In this document: piece after piece, positions 24,121 to 32,456 of the stretch
How the letters are laid out: every line of letters starts with the position of its first letter
How positions within the stretch are numbered: the first letter of the stretch is position 1
Assembly (NCBI RefSeq): GCF_002007205.1
Contig: NZ_LAZS01000005.1
Span: forward strand, 372,001 to 436,000
Direction: 5' to 3'
DNA: 64,000 bases
DNA from: Ensifer adhaerens
GTDB taxonomy: Bacteria > Pseudomonadota > Alphaproteobacteria > Rhizobiales > Rhizobiaceae
Notes under the pieces: generated by a model
Told to the model about the DNA's origin: nothing
What the model saw: only the letters and a program-made list of their open reading frames with translations
Database searches by the model: none
Program-made: the position numbers and the translations under genes

Positions 24121-26430
24121 ATGGAAGCAGTTCGCGCAGAGCGGCGGCTGGTGGCAATTCTCGCCCTCGACATCGTCGGTTACTCGCGACTGATGGAAGC
24201 CGACGAGGCGCGGACACTCGCCGCCATCAAGGCGTGGCGCGCAGACATCTTCGATCCCCTTCGGGAAGACTATCACGGGCGCATCGTCAAACTCATGGGC
24301 GACGGTGCGATCGTGGAGTTTGGCTCCGTCGTCGATGCCGTCGCCTGTGCCGTCGCGGCGCAAAAAGTGGTTGCCGCGCGCCAGGCGGATGTACCGCCCG
24401 AACACCGGTTGCAACTGCGCATGGGCATCAATCTCGGCGATGTCGTCGTCGATGGCGACGACCTGCTCGGCGATGGCGTCAATGTCGCGGCCCGCCTCGA
24501 GCAGATGTGCGAGCCGGGAGGGCTGTTCCTGTCCGGCACCGCTTTCGATCATTTGCAGGGCAAGTTCGAATTGCCGCTGGAATTCATCGGCGAACACCAT
24601 CTGAAGAATATCCAGCGGCCGGTGCGCGTCTACCGGGTACCGTTCAAGGGACACGCCGGGCCTCGGCGCCTGTACCTCAAGCATCTTCGCGGCTGGGGAA
24701 TTGCCGCTGGCTTTGCCTCCCTCGTCCTGGCGGTCTTTGCCGCAACATGGCTGGTGCAGAGGCGCGAGAGCGCCGACGCGGCGTCCGTTGCGCGGATGGC
24801 GTTGCCGCTGCCCCAGACACCGTCGATCGCGGTCCTGCCCTTCGAAAATCTCAGCTCCGATGCGGCGCAGACCTACTTCGCCGACGGAATGACCGACGAC
24901 CTGATCACCGAACTCTCGCAGCTCTCGGGCATCTTCGTGATCGCGCGCAACTCAACCTTTGCCTACAAGGGCAAGCCCACCAAGGCGCAGCAGGTGGCCG
25001 AGGAACTGGGCGTCCACTACATCCTCGAGGGCAGCGTGCGCCGCGAGGGAAATCAGGTGCGGGTCAATGCGCAGCTGATCGACGCGATCGACGGGCACCA
25101 TCTCTGGGCTGAGCGCTACGACGGCGAAATGAGCGGCGTGTTCGGGCTGCAGGACAGGGTGATCGGACAGATCGTCTCGACGCTTTCCGTAAAACTGACG
25201 AGTGCCGAGAAGAGCGTAGCGGCGGTGCCGGAAACGACGAACCCGCAGGCCTACGACACCTTGCTGCGCGGCTGGGAGCATCTGCGCCGGGACACCGAGG
25301 CCGAAACGGTTGCGGCTTCCACCTTCTTCCAGAAGGCGATCGTGCTCGATCCCGACTATAGCCGTGCCTACGCGTCGCTGGCGGCGGCAAACTGGCGGGC
25401 GAGCGTGCTCTCCTTCGACTATTCCCGCAGGGAAGCCGCGTCCAGGAACCTCGCCAGAAACCTGGCAAAAGCGATGGAGAGGCCGGCACCGCTTGCCTAT
25501 GCCGTCTCGGCGCAGGTGCTTGCGCAGCAGGGGCGCTATGACGAAGCGTTTGCTGCCATCGGCCGGGCGGTAAAGCTGGCGCCGAACGATCCCGACAACC
25601 ATGTCGGCATGGCGCGCATTCTCAACGCGAAGGGACGCGCGGCCGAGGCCGAACAGGAGGTGCGCCAGGCGATGCGGTTCGATCCCCATCCTTCGCGGGC
25701 AACGCTGCGCATGCTGGCCGTGTCGCTCTTTTCCCAGGGAAAGTACGAGGAAGCCGCCGACACCTATGAACGCGTGATCGAAGGGAAGGCCGCACTTCTG
25801 GCGGACTACGCCACTCTGATCGCAAGCTACGGACATCTCGGGCGCACGGGCAGTATTGCGGCGCTGGTCGACCGGTACAACAGGTTGTCCCTGTCGTTCC
25901 TGGGCGATCCGCTCACCGTCCAGGAAAGCGCCTATGAATGGTATGGCAGCGCCTTCAGCTACCACAGGCCCTATATTGCGCGCCTGCAGGAAGGGTTGCG
26001 CAAGGCCGGATTGCCCGAGGGGGCCGGCACGGACCTGGCGATTGCCGACTATGCGAAACTCATGACGCTGACGAAGGGCGAACTGAGCGTCGACCGAACG
26101 ATAAAAGTCGATGTGGCGGAGGCAAGGGCGCTGCTTGCGCGCGGCGTCACCTTCATCGATGTGCGGGCGCCGCCCAACTATGACAACGGCCATATCCCGA
26201 AGGCCGCCAACCTGTCGCTCGTCACCGGCCTGTCGAGGGAAAGCCTCGCCAAAGTGGCGGGAAAGGAGGACGAGGTCGCCTTTTATTGTCACGGCAGGAA
26301 CTGCACCTATGCCGCCTATGCGTCGGCCAAGGCGGTCGCCTGGGGCTACATGCGCGTCTACTATTTTGCCGGCGGATTTCAGGACTGGGACGACGAGGGC
26401 TATCCGCTCGTGATCGAGGTCCGGAAGTAG
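24121..26430 (+). CDS. Class III adenylate cyclase with TM, TolB/TPR and C-terminal rhodanese
   Basis: A 769-residue relative of the preceding gene. Cyclase domain (1-165; L-D-I-V-G-Y-S, L-M-G-D-G-A-I-V-E-F), one transmembrane helix (about 190-212), a TolB-like region (about 235-370) and TPR-like helices (380-640). Unusually it ends in a rhodanese domain (665-769) with the loop F-Y-C-H-G-R-N-C as the likely cysteine centre. The start is the ATG at 24121 after GGGAGAGG; a GTG two codons upstream is ignored. The 62-bp-region homology to the upstream gene suggests a duplication followed by domain gain. Confidence 0.87.
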   Translation: MEAVRAERRLVAILALDIVGYSRLMEADEARTLAAIKAWRADIFDPLREDYHGRIVKLMGDGAIVEFGSVVDAVACAVAAQKVVAARQADVPPEHRLQLRMGINLGDVVVDGDDLLGDGVNVAARLEQMCEPGGLFLSGTAFDHLQGKFELPLEFIGEHHLKNIQRPVRVYRVPFKGHAGPRRLYLKHLRGWGIAAGFASLVLAVFAATWLVQRRESADAASVARMALPLPQTPSIAVLPFENLSSDAAQTYFADGMTDDLITELSQLSGIFVIARNSTFAYKGKPTKAQQVAEELGVHYILEGSVRREGNQVRVNAQLIDAIDGHHLWAERYDGEMSGVFGLQDRVIGQIVSTLSVKLTSAEKSVAAVPETTNPQAYDTLLRGWEHLRRDTEAETVAASTFFQKAIVLDPDYSRAYASLAAANWRASVLSFDYSRREAASRNLARNLAKAMERPAPLAYAVSAQVLAQQGRYDEAFAAIGRAVKLAPNDPDNHVGMARILNAKGRAAEAEQEVRQAMRFDPHPSRATLRMLAVSLFSQGKYEEAADTYERVIEGKAALLADYATLIASYGHLGRTGSIAALVDRYNRLSLSFLGDPLTVQESAYEWYGSAFSYHRPYIARLQEGLRKAGLPEGAGTDLAIADYAKLMTLTKGELSVDRTIKVDVAEARALLARGVTFIDVRAPPNYDNGHIPKAANLSLVTGLSRESLAKVAGKEDEVAFYCHGRNCTYAAYASAKAVAWGYMRVYYFAGGFQDWDDEGYPLVIEVRK

Positions 26431-26657
26431 CCTGGTCCGTGACCTGAACCGTAAAGTCCGAGGAGTTGTGCCAGGTATTGAGTTAGAGATCCAAGGTTTC
26501 TCAGGATAAGTCGGACCGTTTCTGCGCCCTTTTCTTCATCCGAAATGCCTTCCGGAACAAGCTTTAGCTCCTTGGCTAGCAACTTCGTCAGTTCGGGAAG
26601 GTCTGCCTTTTGGGAGACCTGAATCCCGCGCTTCGACAATCGTCTGCAGGAACCTAA
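26400..26657 (-). pseudogene. Fragment of an abortive-infection C-terminal (Abi_C) domain
   Basis: An in-frame stretch of about 80 residues without a usable start. It contains G-A-E-T-V-R-L-I-L-R-N-L and L-Y-G-S-G-H-G, the pattern of the Abi_C domain of abortive-infection proteins. It is bounded by a TAG at 26658-26660 and a stop at 26400, and both ends of the domain are missing. GC is lower than in neighbours. Its end overlaps the tail of the cyclase gene. It is likely a relic of a lost defence gene. Confidence 0.5.
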
Positions 26658-26723
26658 CTATTTGATTCTGTGGCATCTTCCTGCCTTCAAGTCATTCGCC
26701 TTGAAGGCAGGAAGTTCCAGGCC

Positions 26724-27086
26724 TCAGGCCTCGTGGCAGACCGCCTCGATGTTGTGGCCGTCCGGATCGAAAACGAAGGCGGCGTAGTAGTTGGCGTGGT
26801 AGCGCGGGCGCAGGCCGGGGGCGCCGTTGTCCTTGCCGCCTGCCGCAAGTGCTGCGTGGTAGAAGGCGTCGACCTGCTCGCGCGTTTTGGCCATGAAGGC
26901 CAGGTGAAGATGCGCCGGCTTCTCATCCGTCTGGTAGAGGCACAGCGACGACTTGTCGTCCGTGCTCATCTCGACGCCGTGCGCACCATGATCGACCACG
27001 GAGACGCCGAGCGGTTCGAGCGCCTTCAGGTAGAAGTCGAGGCTTGCCGCATAATCGCGGACACCGAATTTGACGTGGTCGAACAT
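26724..27086 (-). CDS. VOC-family (glyoxalase-like) protein
   Basis: A 120-residue vicinal-oxygen-chelate protein with the first metal His in F-D-H-V-K-F-G-V and the final metal Glu in H-N-I-E-A-V, plus D-F-Y and D-P-D-G turns. Members include glyoxalases, dioxygenases and resistance proteins, and the substrate is not predictable. The ATG at 27086 is used because M-F-D-H-V is the normal family start; a longer frame exists upstream but is not conserved-looking. Confidence 0.88.
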   Translation of the reverse strand: MFDHVKFGVRDYAASLDFYLKALEPLGVSVVDHGAHGVEMSTDDKSSLCLYQTDEKPAHLHLAFMAKTREQVDAFYHAALAAGGKDNGAPGLRPRYHANYYAAFVFDPDGHNIEAVCHEA

Positions 27087-27277
27087 GAACTCTCCTATGC
27101 GTTCCTGAGGAAGCAGCCGTCCCATGGCCGCATCGCGGCCCCTTCCGGCAAATACCCTGATGGTCCGTCATAGGCAACAACGGCGGCGGCGCCCCGCAAG
27201 TCTCCGGCAGGGTGCGCCGCCATGTCATCGGGAGCCGTCCAAGGGGCAGGCGCCTCGCGCCGCTCGCGGCCTTGAGC

Positions 27278-28168
27278 TTAAGCGGTGCAGACCTCGCGCA
27301 CGCAGGCCCTTAGCCAGCGATGCGCCGGATCGGCGTCGAGGCGGGGGTGCCAGAGCAGCGAGATGGTGATTTCGGGCAAAGCGACGGGCAGGGGGAAGGT
27401 GACGAGGTTTTCGCGCAGGCTTCCGGTATAGCGCTCGGGGACGCTGGCGATGAGGTCCGTGGCGCGAGCAAGCGCAAGGGCCTCAGAGAAGCTGCCGACG
27501 GCAGCGGCGATCTCGCGGCTGAGGGTAAGGGCGGAAAGGGCGGCATCGATCGGGCCGGTGTCGTTGCCGCGTCGCGAGACGTGGATGTGGCGGGCGCTGG
27601 CGTAGCGGGTGGGCGTGATCTCGCCTGATGTCAGCGGGTGGCCGGGGCGGATGACGCCGACGAAACGGTCGCGGAAAAGCGCCTGGGCGCGAAGCTCCGG
27701 GCCGGTCGTCTCGCTGATCACGCCGGTTTCGAGGTCGACCGTTCCTTCCCGCAAGGGGCTGCTTTCCCGGTCGAGCTTCTGCACGAAGCGCAGGCGCACG
27801 CCGGGCGCTTCGCTTCCGACGCGGGCAATCAGGGCGGCGCCGAAATTTTCGACAAACCCCTCGCGGTTCCTGAGCGTGAAGGTGCGGGCGAGCGTCTTCA
27901 GGTCGAGGTTTTCGGCCGGGCGGAGGCAGGCCTCGGCCGCCTCGACGAGCGGGCCGATGCGGCTGCGCAGTTCCAGTGCCCTGGGGGTAGGTACAAGCCC
28001 GCGGCCGGCGCGCACCAGCAGCGGATCGCCGGTCGCCTCACGCAGCCTTGCGAGCGCCCGGCTCATGGCCGAGGGGCTGAGCCGCAGGCGCCGGGCGGCG
28101 CGGGCGACGCTTCCTTCAAAAAGCAGCACATCGAGGGTCACGAGCAGGTTGAGGTCCGGTCTGGTCAT
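27278..28168 (-). CDS. LysR-type transcriptional regulator
   Basis: A 296-residue LysR protein: the helix-turn-helix spans residues 4-62 (S-V-A-R-A-A-R-R-L-R-L-S-P-S-A-M-S-R), and the C-terminal co-inducer domain follows. It diverges from the MFS transporter gene, with 323 bp between the starts, which makes the transporter its most likely target. The inducer is unknown. Confidence 0.88.
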   Translation of the reverse strand: MTRPDLNLLVTLDVLLFEGSVARAARRLRLSPSAMSRALARLREATGDPLLVRAGRGLVPTPRALELRSRIGPLVEAAEACLRPAENLDLKTLARTFTLRNREGFVENFGAALIARVGSEAPGVRLRFVQKLDRESSPLREGTVDLETGVISETTGPELRAQALFRDRFVGVIRPGHPLTSGEITPTRYASARHIHVSRRGNDTGPIDAALSALTLSREIAAAVGSFSEALALARATDLIASVPERYTGSLRENLVTFPLPVALPEITISLLWHPRLDADPAHRWLRACVREVCTA

Positions 28169-28294
28169 GTCCCTTCATAACACGGCTCGCCGGTAATGTG
28201 GCGTCAAACGCACGAATGAAGTGCAAATGCTGCGTCTTCCGCCATATCAGGCGCCGGGCTAGCTTTTCGGGAAACTGAATTGGAGGATTTTCCT

Positions 28295-28495
28295 GTGATC
28301 CCAATATCTTTCGCGCCCGTCGCCGCTGGCGCGCTTCCCTTATCGCTGACGCTCCGACACCGCCTGGTCTTTGGGCTGCCCGGCCGGAAAGAGCCCGAGA
28401 TGCGGCGGCCCGCTTTTACGGCAGGTACGGTCTCGACGGCATGGCGAATTGAAACCGCGTCCCGCGGAACCGTGGGCAAGGAGGACGGCCGATGA
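28295..28495 (+). CDS. Possible leader peptide upstream of the MFS gene
   Basis: A GTG at 28295, eight bases after GGAGG, opens a 66-residue frame that ends in a TGA overlapping the MFS start (ATGA at 28492-28495). Translational coupling would fit. The sequence is basic and shows no domain, and it could be chance. The other part of the 323-bp gap between the LysR gene and this frame holds no gene. Confidence 0.2.
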   Translation: MIPISFAPVAAGALPLSLTLRHRLVFGLPGRKEPEMRRPAFTAGTVSTAWRIETASRGTVGKEDGR

Positions 28496-29943
28496 CTGAG
28501 ACAAGCTGCGATCCCGGCAGTTCGCCGGCCAAGTCCGCCGTCTCCACCGGCTGGGTGCTGGCAAGCCTGTCGCTTTCCATGCTGCTCTCCTCGCTCGGCA
28601 CCAGCAGCGCCAATGTCGCGCTGCCGGCGCTCACTGGCGCCTTCGGCGTCTCGTTCCAGGCGGTGCAATGGGTGGTGCTTGCCTATCTGCTGTCGATCAC
28701 CACGCTGATCGTCAGCGTCGGGCGGCTCGGCGATATCGTCGGCCGGCGGCGGCTGCTTCTGGCCGGCATTGCGCTTTTTACCGCTGCCTCGGTTGTTTGC
28801 GGCCTGACGCCGGACTTTGCGCTGCTGATTGCGGCGCGGGCGATGCAGGGCATCGGTGCTGCGATCATGATGGCGCTGACCATGGCCTTTGTCGGTGAGG
28901 CGGTGGCCAAGGAGCGGACCGGCAGCGCCATGGGGCTCATCGGCACGATGTCGGCCATCGGCACCGCGCTCGGGCCGTCGCTCGGCGGCGCGCTGGTCGC
29001 CGGCCCCGGCTGGCGGGCGATCTTTCTCGTCAACGTGCCGCTCGGGCTTGCGGCGTTTCTTCTCGCCCGCCGGCATCTGCCGAGAGACCGGGACCTCGAG
29101 GGCAGGGCGCGCCCGCGCTTCGACGTTCCCGGAACGCTGCTGCTCGCGCTTTCGCTCGGCGCCTATGCGCTGGCGATGACATCAGGGCGCGGCAGTTTCG
29201 GCTTGCTCAATGGCGGGCTGCTCCTGGCTGCCGCCTTAGGCTTGGGACTGTTCCTGCTGGTCGAGGCAAAGGTAGCCTCGCCGCTGATCCGGCCGGCGAT
29301 GTTTCGCGATCCGGGCTTAAGCCTCGGGATTTCGACCAATGCGCTGGTCTCGACGGTGATGATGGCGACGCTGGTGGTCGGGCCGTTTTACCTGTCGCGC
29401 GGGCTCGGGCTCGATGCTGCACGGGTGGGGCTCGTCCTGTCGGTCGGTCCCGTCATCTCCGCCTTCGGTGGCGTGGTTGCCGGCCGCATCGTCGATCGCC
29501 TGGGGGCGGCGTCCGTCGTGGTGGTCGGTCTTGCGGCAATGGTCGCGGGCTCAGCGGCGCTCGTGCTGCTGCCAGGGCCCCTCGGCGTCGCCGGCTATGT
29601 CGCGGCGATCGCGCTGCTGACGCCCGGCTACCAGCTCTTCCAGGCGGCCAACAATACCGCCGTCATGGCGGATGTGGGTGCCGACCGGCGCGGCGTCGTC
29701 TCCGGCCTGCTCAACCTCTCGCGCAACCTCGGCCTCGTGACCGGCGCGTCTGTCATGGGCGCGGTCTTCGCCTCGGCCGTGGCGGCAGGCGATATCGCCG
29801 GGGCGGCGCCTGAGGCGGTGGCCTGGGGCATGCAGGTGACCTTCACGGTGGCCGGACTTTTGACGGTGATGGCGCTTGCGATCGCGATTGGGAGCAGGGC
29901 GCTCGGCAAGCGGATCATCCGGAGCGAAGAGGCATCGGCGTAG
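28492..29943 (+). CDS. MFS transporter, DHA2 (14-TM) drug efflux type
   Basis: A 483-residue protein with about 14 hydrophobic segments. The S-S-A-N-V-A-L-P-A-L motif of helix 1, the motif A loop G-R-L-G-D-I-V-G-R-R-R between helices 2 and 3, and the motif C P-S-L-G-G-A-L region mark drug:H+ antiporters of the DHA2 family. It faces the LysR gene, so regulated efflux is likely. The compound exported is not known. Confidence 0.9.
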   Translation: MTETSCDPGSSPAKSAVSTGWVLASLSLSMLLSSLGTSSANVALPALTGAFGVSFQAVQWVVLAYLLSITTLIVSVGRLGDIVGRRRLLLAGIALFTAASVVCGLTPDFALLIAARAMQGIGAAIMMALTMAFVGEAVAKERTGSAMGLIGTMSAIGTALGPSLGGALVAGPGWRAIFLVNVPLGLAAFLLARRHLPRDRDLEGRARPRFDVPGTLLLALSLGAYALAMTSGRGSFGLLNGGLLLAAALGLGLFLLVEAKVASPLIRPAMFRDPGLSLGISTNALVSTVMMATLVVGPFYLSRGLGLDAARVGLVLSVGPVISAFGGVVAGRIVDRLGAASVVVVGLAAMVAGSAALVLLPGPLGVAGYVAAIALLTPGYQLFQAANNTAVMADVGADRRGVVSGLLNLSRNLGLVTGASVMGAVFASAVAAGDIAGAAPEAVAWGMQVTFTVAGLLTVMALAIAIGSRALGKRIIRSEEASA

Positions 29944-30005
29944 CGGAGGGGGCCGTCTTGGGGCGATGGTGATCGGGCGACCCGAGCGAGACGACCGGCC
30001 GGCTT

Positions 30006-30605
30006 TCAGCGGTCGGCATCCGGCCGGCTGCACCAAGCCTCGGAGGTGAGGCTGTAGCTCTGGTGCAGGATCTCTTCGCCCCTTGAACGGGAGTCCTTTC
30101 GCATCGAAAGCTGCGGGCGAAAGTCGAGCTTGAGCAGCACCTTGCCGGATGCGAGATTGTCGGCCGCGTGGCCTGTTCGAAGCGTCGAGAGCCGGACCTG
30201 ACAGAATGCGAAGTCGACAACGGCCTCGGCTGCCTCGAAGGCATAGCCCTGTCCCCAGCTCGGCTTTTCCAGCCAGTAGCCGAGCTCGCCTTCGTCGCCG
30301 TCGATCTCGTCGAGATCGACCAGACCGATCATGCGGCCGGCGCGCTCGACGGCAAATCGGAAGGCCGTGCCCGCCAGCCACTCGCGCGGATGCTCGCTGA
30401 ACCAGCCGGTCATGTCGTCGAGATCGGGCGGGAACTGCGCCATGCGCAGCATGCGCGTCACATCCCAATCGGACTGGATCTCGAAGGCGCGGCTCGCATC
30501 CGCGGGCGTTGTCGGGCGCAGCACGAGGCGATCCGTGCGGAGGCGCACGGATCGGGAGAGGCCGGATTTCATCGCTGGCGATTTGCTCGTCGATTTGGTG
30601 GTCAT
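30006..30605 (-). CDS. GNAT N-acetyltransferase, RimJ/RimL-like
   Basis: A 199-residue RimJ/RimL-type acetyltransferase. After a 20-residue basic N-terminus, T-D-R-L-V-L-R-P-T begins the domain, E-L-G-Y-W-L is the core strand and W-G-Q-G-Y-A the acetyl-CoA loop. The conserved N-x-A-S-G-K-V-L motif follows. Start at the ATG 30605. It is convergent with the MFS gene. The acceptor is not known. Confidence 0.83.
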   Translation of the reverse strand: MTTKSTSKSPAMKSGLSRSVRLRTDRLVLRPTTPADASRAFEIQSDWDVTRMLRMAQFPPDLDDMTGWFSEHPREWLAGTAFRFAVERAGRMIGLVDLDEIDGDEGELGYWLEKPSWGQGYAFEAAEAVVDFAFCQVRLSTLRTGHAADNLASGKVLLKLDFRPQLSMRKDSRSRGEEILHQSYSLTSEAWCSRPDADR

Positions 30606-30716
30606 AGGCCTTTGACCGTGCGTAGCCGAAAACACTGGCGGCGAGCTTAGCGTGGCGGCGGCCGCCGACAACAGCAGACAAGTGCCGGTGTTTCGAACCT
30701 TGGATGCAAGCGGCGC

Positions 30717-31091
30717 TTAGGCGGCCTGTATGCCTTCCAGCCTGGCGCGAAGCGATTCGAAATCCGGCACGAACCAGATGGATGTGCCCTTGTTGGTCTC
30801 GCGCACGAAATCGGTCAGCGCCTTGCTGGCTTCGAGCCTGGCACCGATATCGCCGACGATGGCGAGCCGCATGTGGTAGTTGACGAATTTCTGGAACACT
30901 TCGCCGGCGACGCGGGTCGAAAGATCGAGAAAATCGGGACCGAGCCGTTCCACCGGGATCGCCACGACCGTCGCCTCATGCCCCCAGGCGTCGCCGAGAA
31001 AATCATTGGCGTCGCCCGGCCTCGCGAGGAGAGGGCCATTATCAGCGCATTGCAGCACGCGCGCGGTTCCGATTTCGATCAGCTGTGTCAT
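30717..31091 (-). CDS. DUF4180 protein
   Basis: A 124-residue soluble protein matching the DUF4180 pattern: V-A-I-P-V-E-R-L, then D-L-S-T-R-V-A-G-E-V-F-Q-K-F-V-N-Y, M-R-L-A-I-V-G-D-I and F-V-R-E-T-N-K-G. The family is poorly characterised. The start at 31091 is 12 codons after an upstream Met without support. It is divergent from the nap operon; the space between holds two likely regulator sites. Confidence 0.82.
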   Translation of the reverse strand: MTQLIEIGTARVLQCADNGPLLARPGDANDFLGDAWGHEATVVAIPVERLGPDFLDLSTRVAGEVFQKFVNYHMRLAIVGDIGARLEASKALTDFVRETNKGTSIWFVPDFESLRARLEGIQAA

Positions 31092-31232
31092 GCGCCAACA
31101 AGTAGGCTGCAAAGCCCAGGGTTGCAAGAGCGGTCACCTCGGGTTCTGCCGTCGGGGCAGGTTACGTTCAATACCGGCACGTTCGTTCCTGTATTCGCGT
31201 GATCTGCCTGGATCGGCCGACCGGGCGTCAGG

Positions 31233-31256
31233 CGATGTATTTTAAGAAATATATCG
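31233..31256. promoter_or_regulatory. AT-rich inverted repeat between DUF4180 and nap
   Basis: CGATGTATTT and AAATATATCG are 10-bp inverted arms (one mismatch) around TAAG. It lies 142 bp upstream of DUF4180 and 225 bp upstream of napE, and could serve either. No factor is assigned. Confidence 0.4.
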
Positions 31257-31345
31257 ACACTCGCAAAAGCTGATTGGCGTCCGCAAGTTACGCCGCAACG
31301 AAGCTTGAGAATTTCTCGGAATTCGGGTGCCGGTTTCCTGTCAAT

Positions 31346-31359
31346 TTGACACAGATCAA
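31346..31359 (+). promoter_or_regulatory. FNR/FixK-type anaerobox upstream of nap
   Basis: TTGAC-ACAG-ATCAA matches the TTGAT-N4-ATCAA consensus with one change, 122 bp before napE. FixK/FnrN activation of nap under low oxygen is the expected logic. The rest of the 389-bp gap 31092-31480 shows nothing else clear. Confidence 0.7.
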
Positions 31360-31480
31360 TGACCCCATCGGTTCGGCATCTACTCTGGGGCACGGTGAAG
31401 ATCTGTCATCGGCCGGTCATGGGATTGATTTTTATTTCCGGTGGCGCATCTTACCTTGGATTGTGTTGGGGGACGCAGGA

Positions 31481-31669
31481 ATGTCGGAAGTCGTTCAGGC
31501 ACAGCCGATCGAAAAGCCGCCGCGCTCGCGGCGCGCGGAGCTTATTACCTTCTTCGTGCTCGCCTTCGGCATCTGGCCGATCGTCGCCGTCGGCGTGGTC
31601 GGCGGCTATGGCTTCCTCGTGTGGATGCTGCAGATCATCTTCGGCCCGCCGGGCCCGCCCGGGCATTGA
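31481..31669 (+). CDS. napE: NapE, small membrane protein of nitrate reductase operon
   Basis: A 62-residue protein with a basic N-terminus and one transmembrane helix (about residues 21-47), ending G-P-P-G-P-P-G-H. Length, topology and position at the head of the nap operon identify NapE; its role is unknown. The ATG follows GGGGGA. napF starts 9 bp downstream. Confidence 0.85.
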   Translation: MSEVVQAQPIEKPPRSRRAELITFFVLAFGIWPIVAVGVVGGYGFLVWMLQIIFGPPGPPGH

Positions 31670-31678
31670 GGTCGAGCC

Positions 31679-32179
31679 ATGAAGGTGGAACCTCTCTCAC
31701 GCCGTGAACTCTTTACCGGCCGCGCTGCTGCAAAGCCCGTCCGCATCCGCCCGCCGGGTGTTTTGGAATTGAGCCTTGCCGCCTGCACCGGTTGCGGCGC
31801 CTGCGCCGAGCGATGTCCCACCGGCATAATCCGTCTTGAGGGCGGCCATCCCTTCGTCGACTTTTCGGGCGGCGAATGCACCTTCTGTGGTGCCTGCGAG
31901 GAAGCCTGTCCCGAGCCCGTGTTCGAGGCGAAGGACGTGCGGCGTTTTCCGCATGTCGCCGCCATCGCCGATACCTGCCTGGCGCGCCGCTACGTCGCCT
32001 GCCAGTCCTGCGGCGAAAGCTGTCCCGAGCAGGCGATCCGCTTTCGCCCCCGCATCGGCGGTCCGTTCCTGCCTGAGATCAACGAAGCCAGATGCACCGG
32101 CTGCGGCGCCTGCCTCAGTGGCTGCCCGGTGAGCGCGATTGCGGTGAAGGCATTGGAAGCGGAGGTGGCGCATGTCTGA
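31679..32179 (+). CDS. napF: NapF, ferredoxin-type Fe-S protein
   Basis: A 166-residue cytoplasmic protein with several ferredoxin-type four-cysteine groups: C-T-G-C-G-A-C-A-E-R-C-P, C-T-F-C-G-A-C-E-E-A-C-P and C-T-G-C-G-A-C-L-S-G-C-P, plus C-Q-S-C-G-E-S-C-P. It is thought to assist maturation or iron-sulfur insertion into NapA. The end overlaps napD by eight bases. Confidence 0.9.
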   Translation: MKVEPLSRRELFTGRAAAKPVRIRPPGVLELSLAACTGCGACAERCPTGIIRLEGGHPFVDFSGGECTFCGACEEACPEPVFEAKDVRRFPHVAAIADTCLARRYVACQSCGESCPEQAIRFRPRIGGPFLPEINEARCTGCGACLSGCPVSAIAVKALEAEVAHV

Positions 32180-32456
32180 GGCCGCAGCGACGAGGGCGGG
32201 CACGCCCTATCACATATCGAGCGCCGTGGTCGCCACGATGCCGCAGGCCACCGAGGCCGTGCTGGCGACGCTCGCGGACATGGAAAACGTCGAAATCCAC
32301 GGCCATGGCGGCGGCAAGATCGTCATCGTCATCGAAGGCAAAAGCACGGGCGCGCTCGGCGAACGCCTGACGCAGATCTCGCTGCTCGACGGCGTGATCT
32401 CGGCCAACATGGTTTTCGAGCATGTGGAAATGGAAGAAGAAAGGCAGGAGCCATGA
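32172..32456 (+). CDS. napD: NapD, chaperone of NapA
   Basis: A 94-residue ferredoxin-fold chaperone that binds the twin-arginine signal of NapA before export. It has the alternating beta strands ([16 protein letters not shown]) and the terminal E-H-V typical of NapD. It overlaps napF at its start and napA (ATGA) at its end, so all three are translated together. Confidence 0.88.
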   Translation: MSEAAATRAGTPYHISSAVVATMPQATEAVLATLADMENVEIHGHGGGKIVIVIEGKSTGALGERLTQISLLDGVISANMVFEHVEMEEERQEP

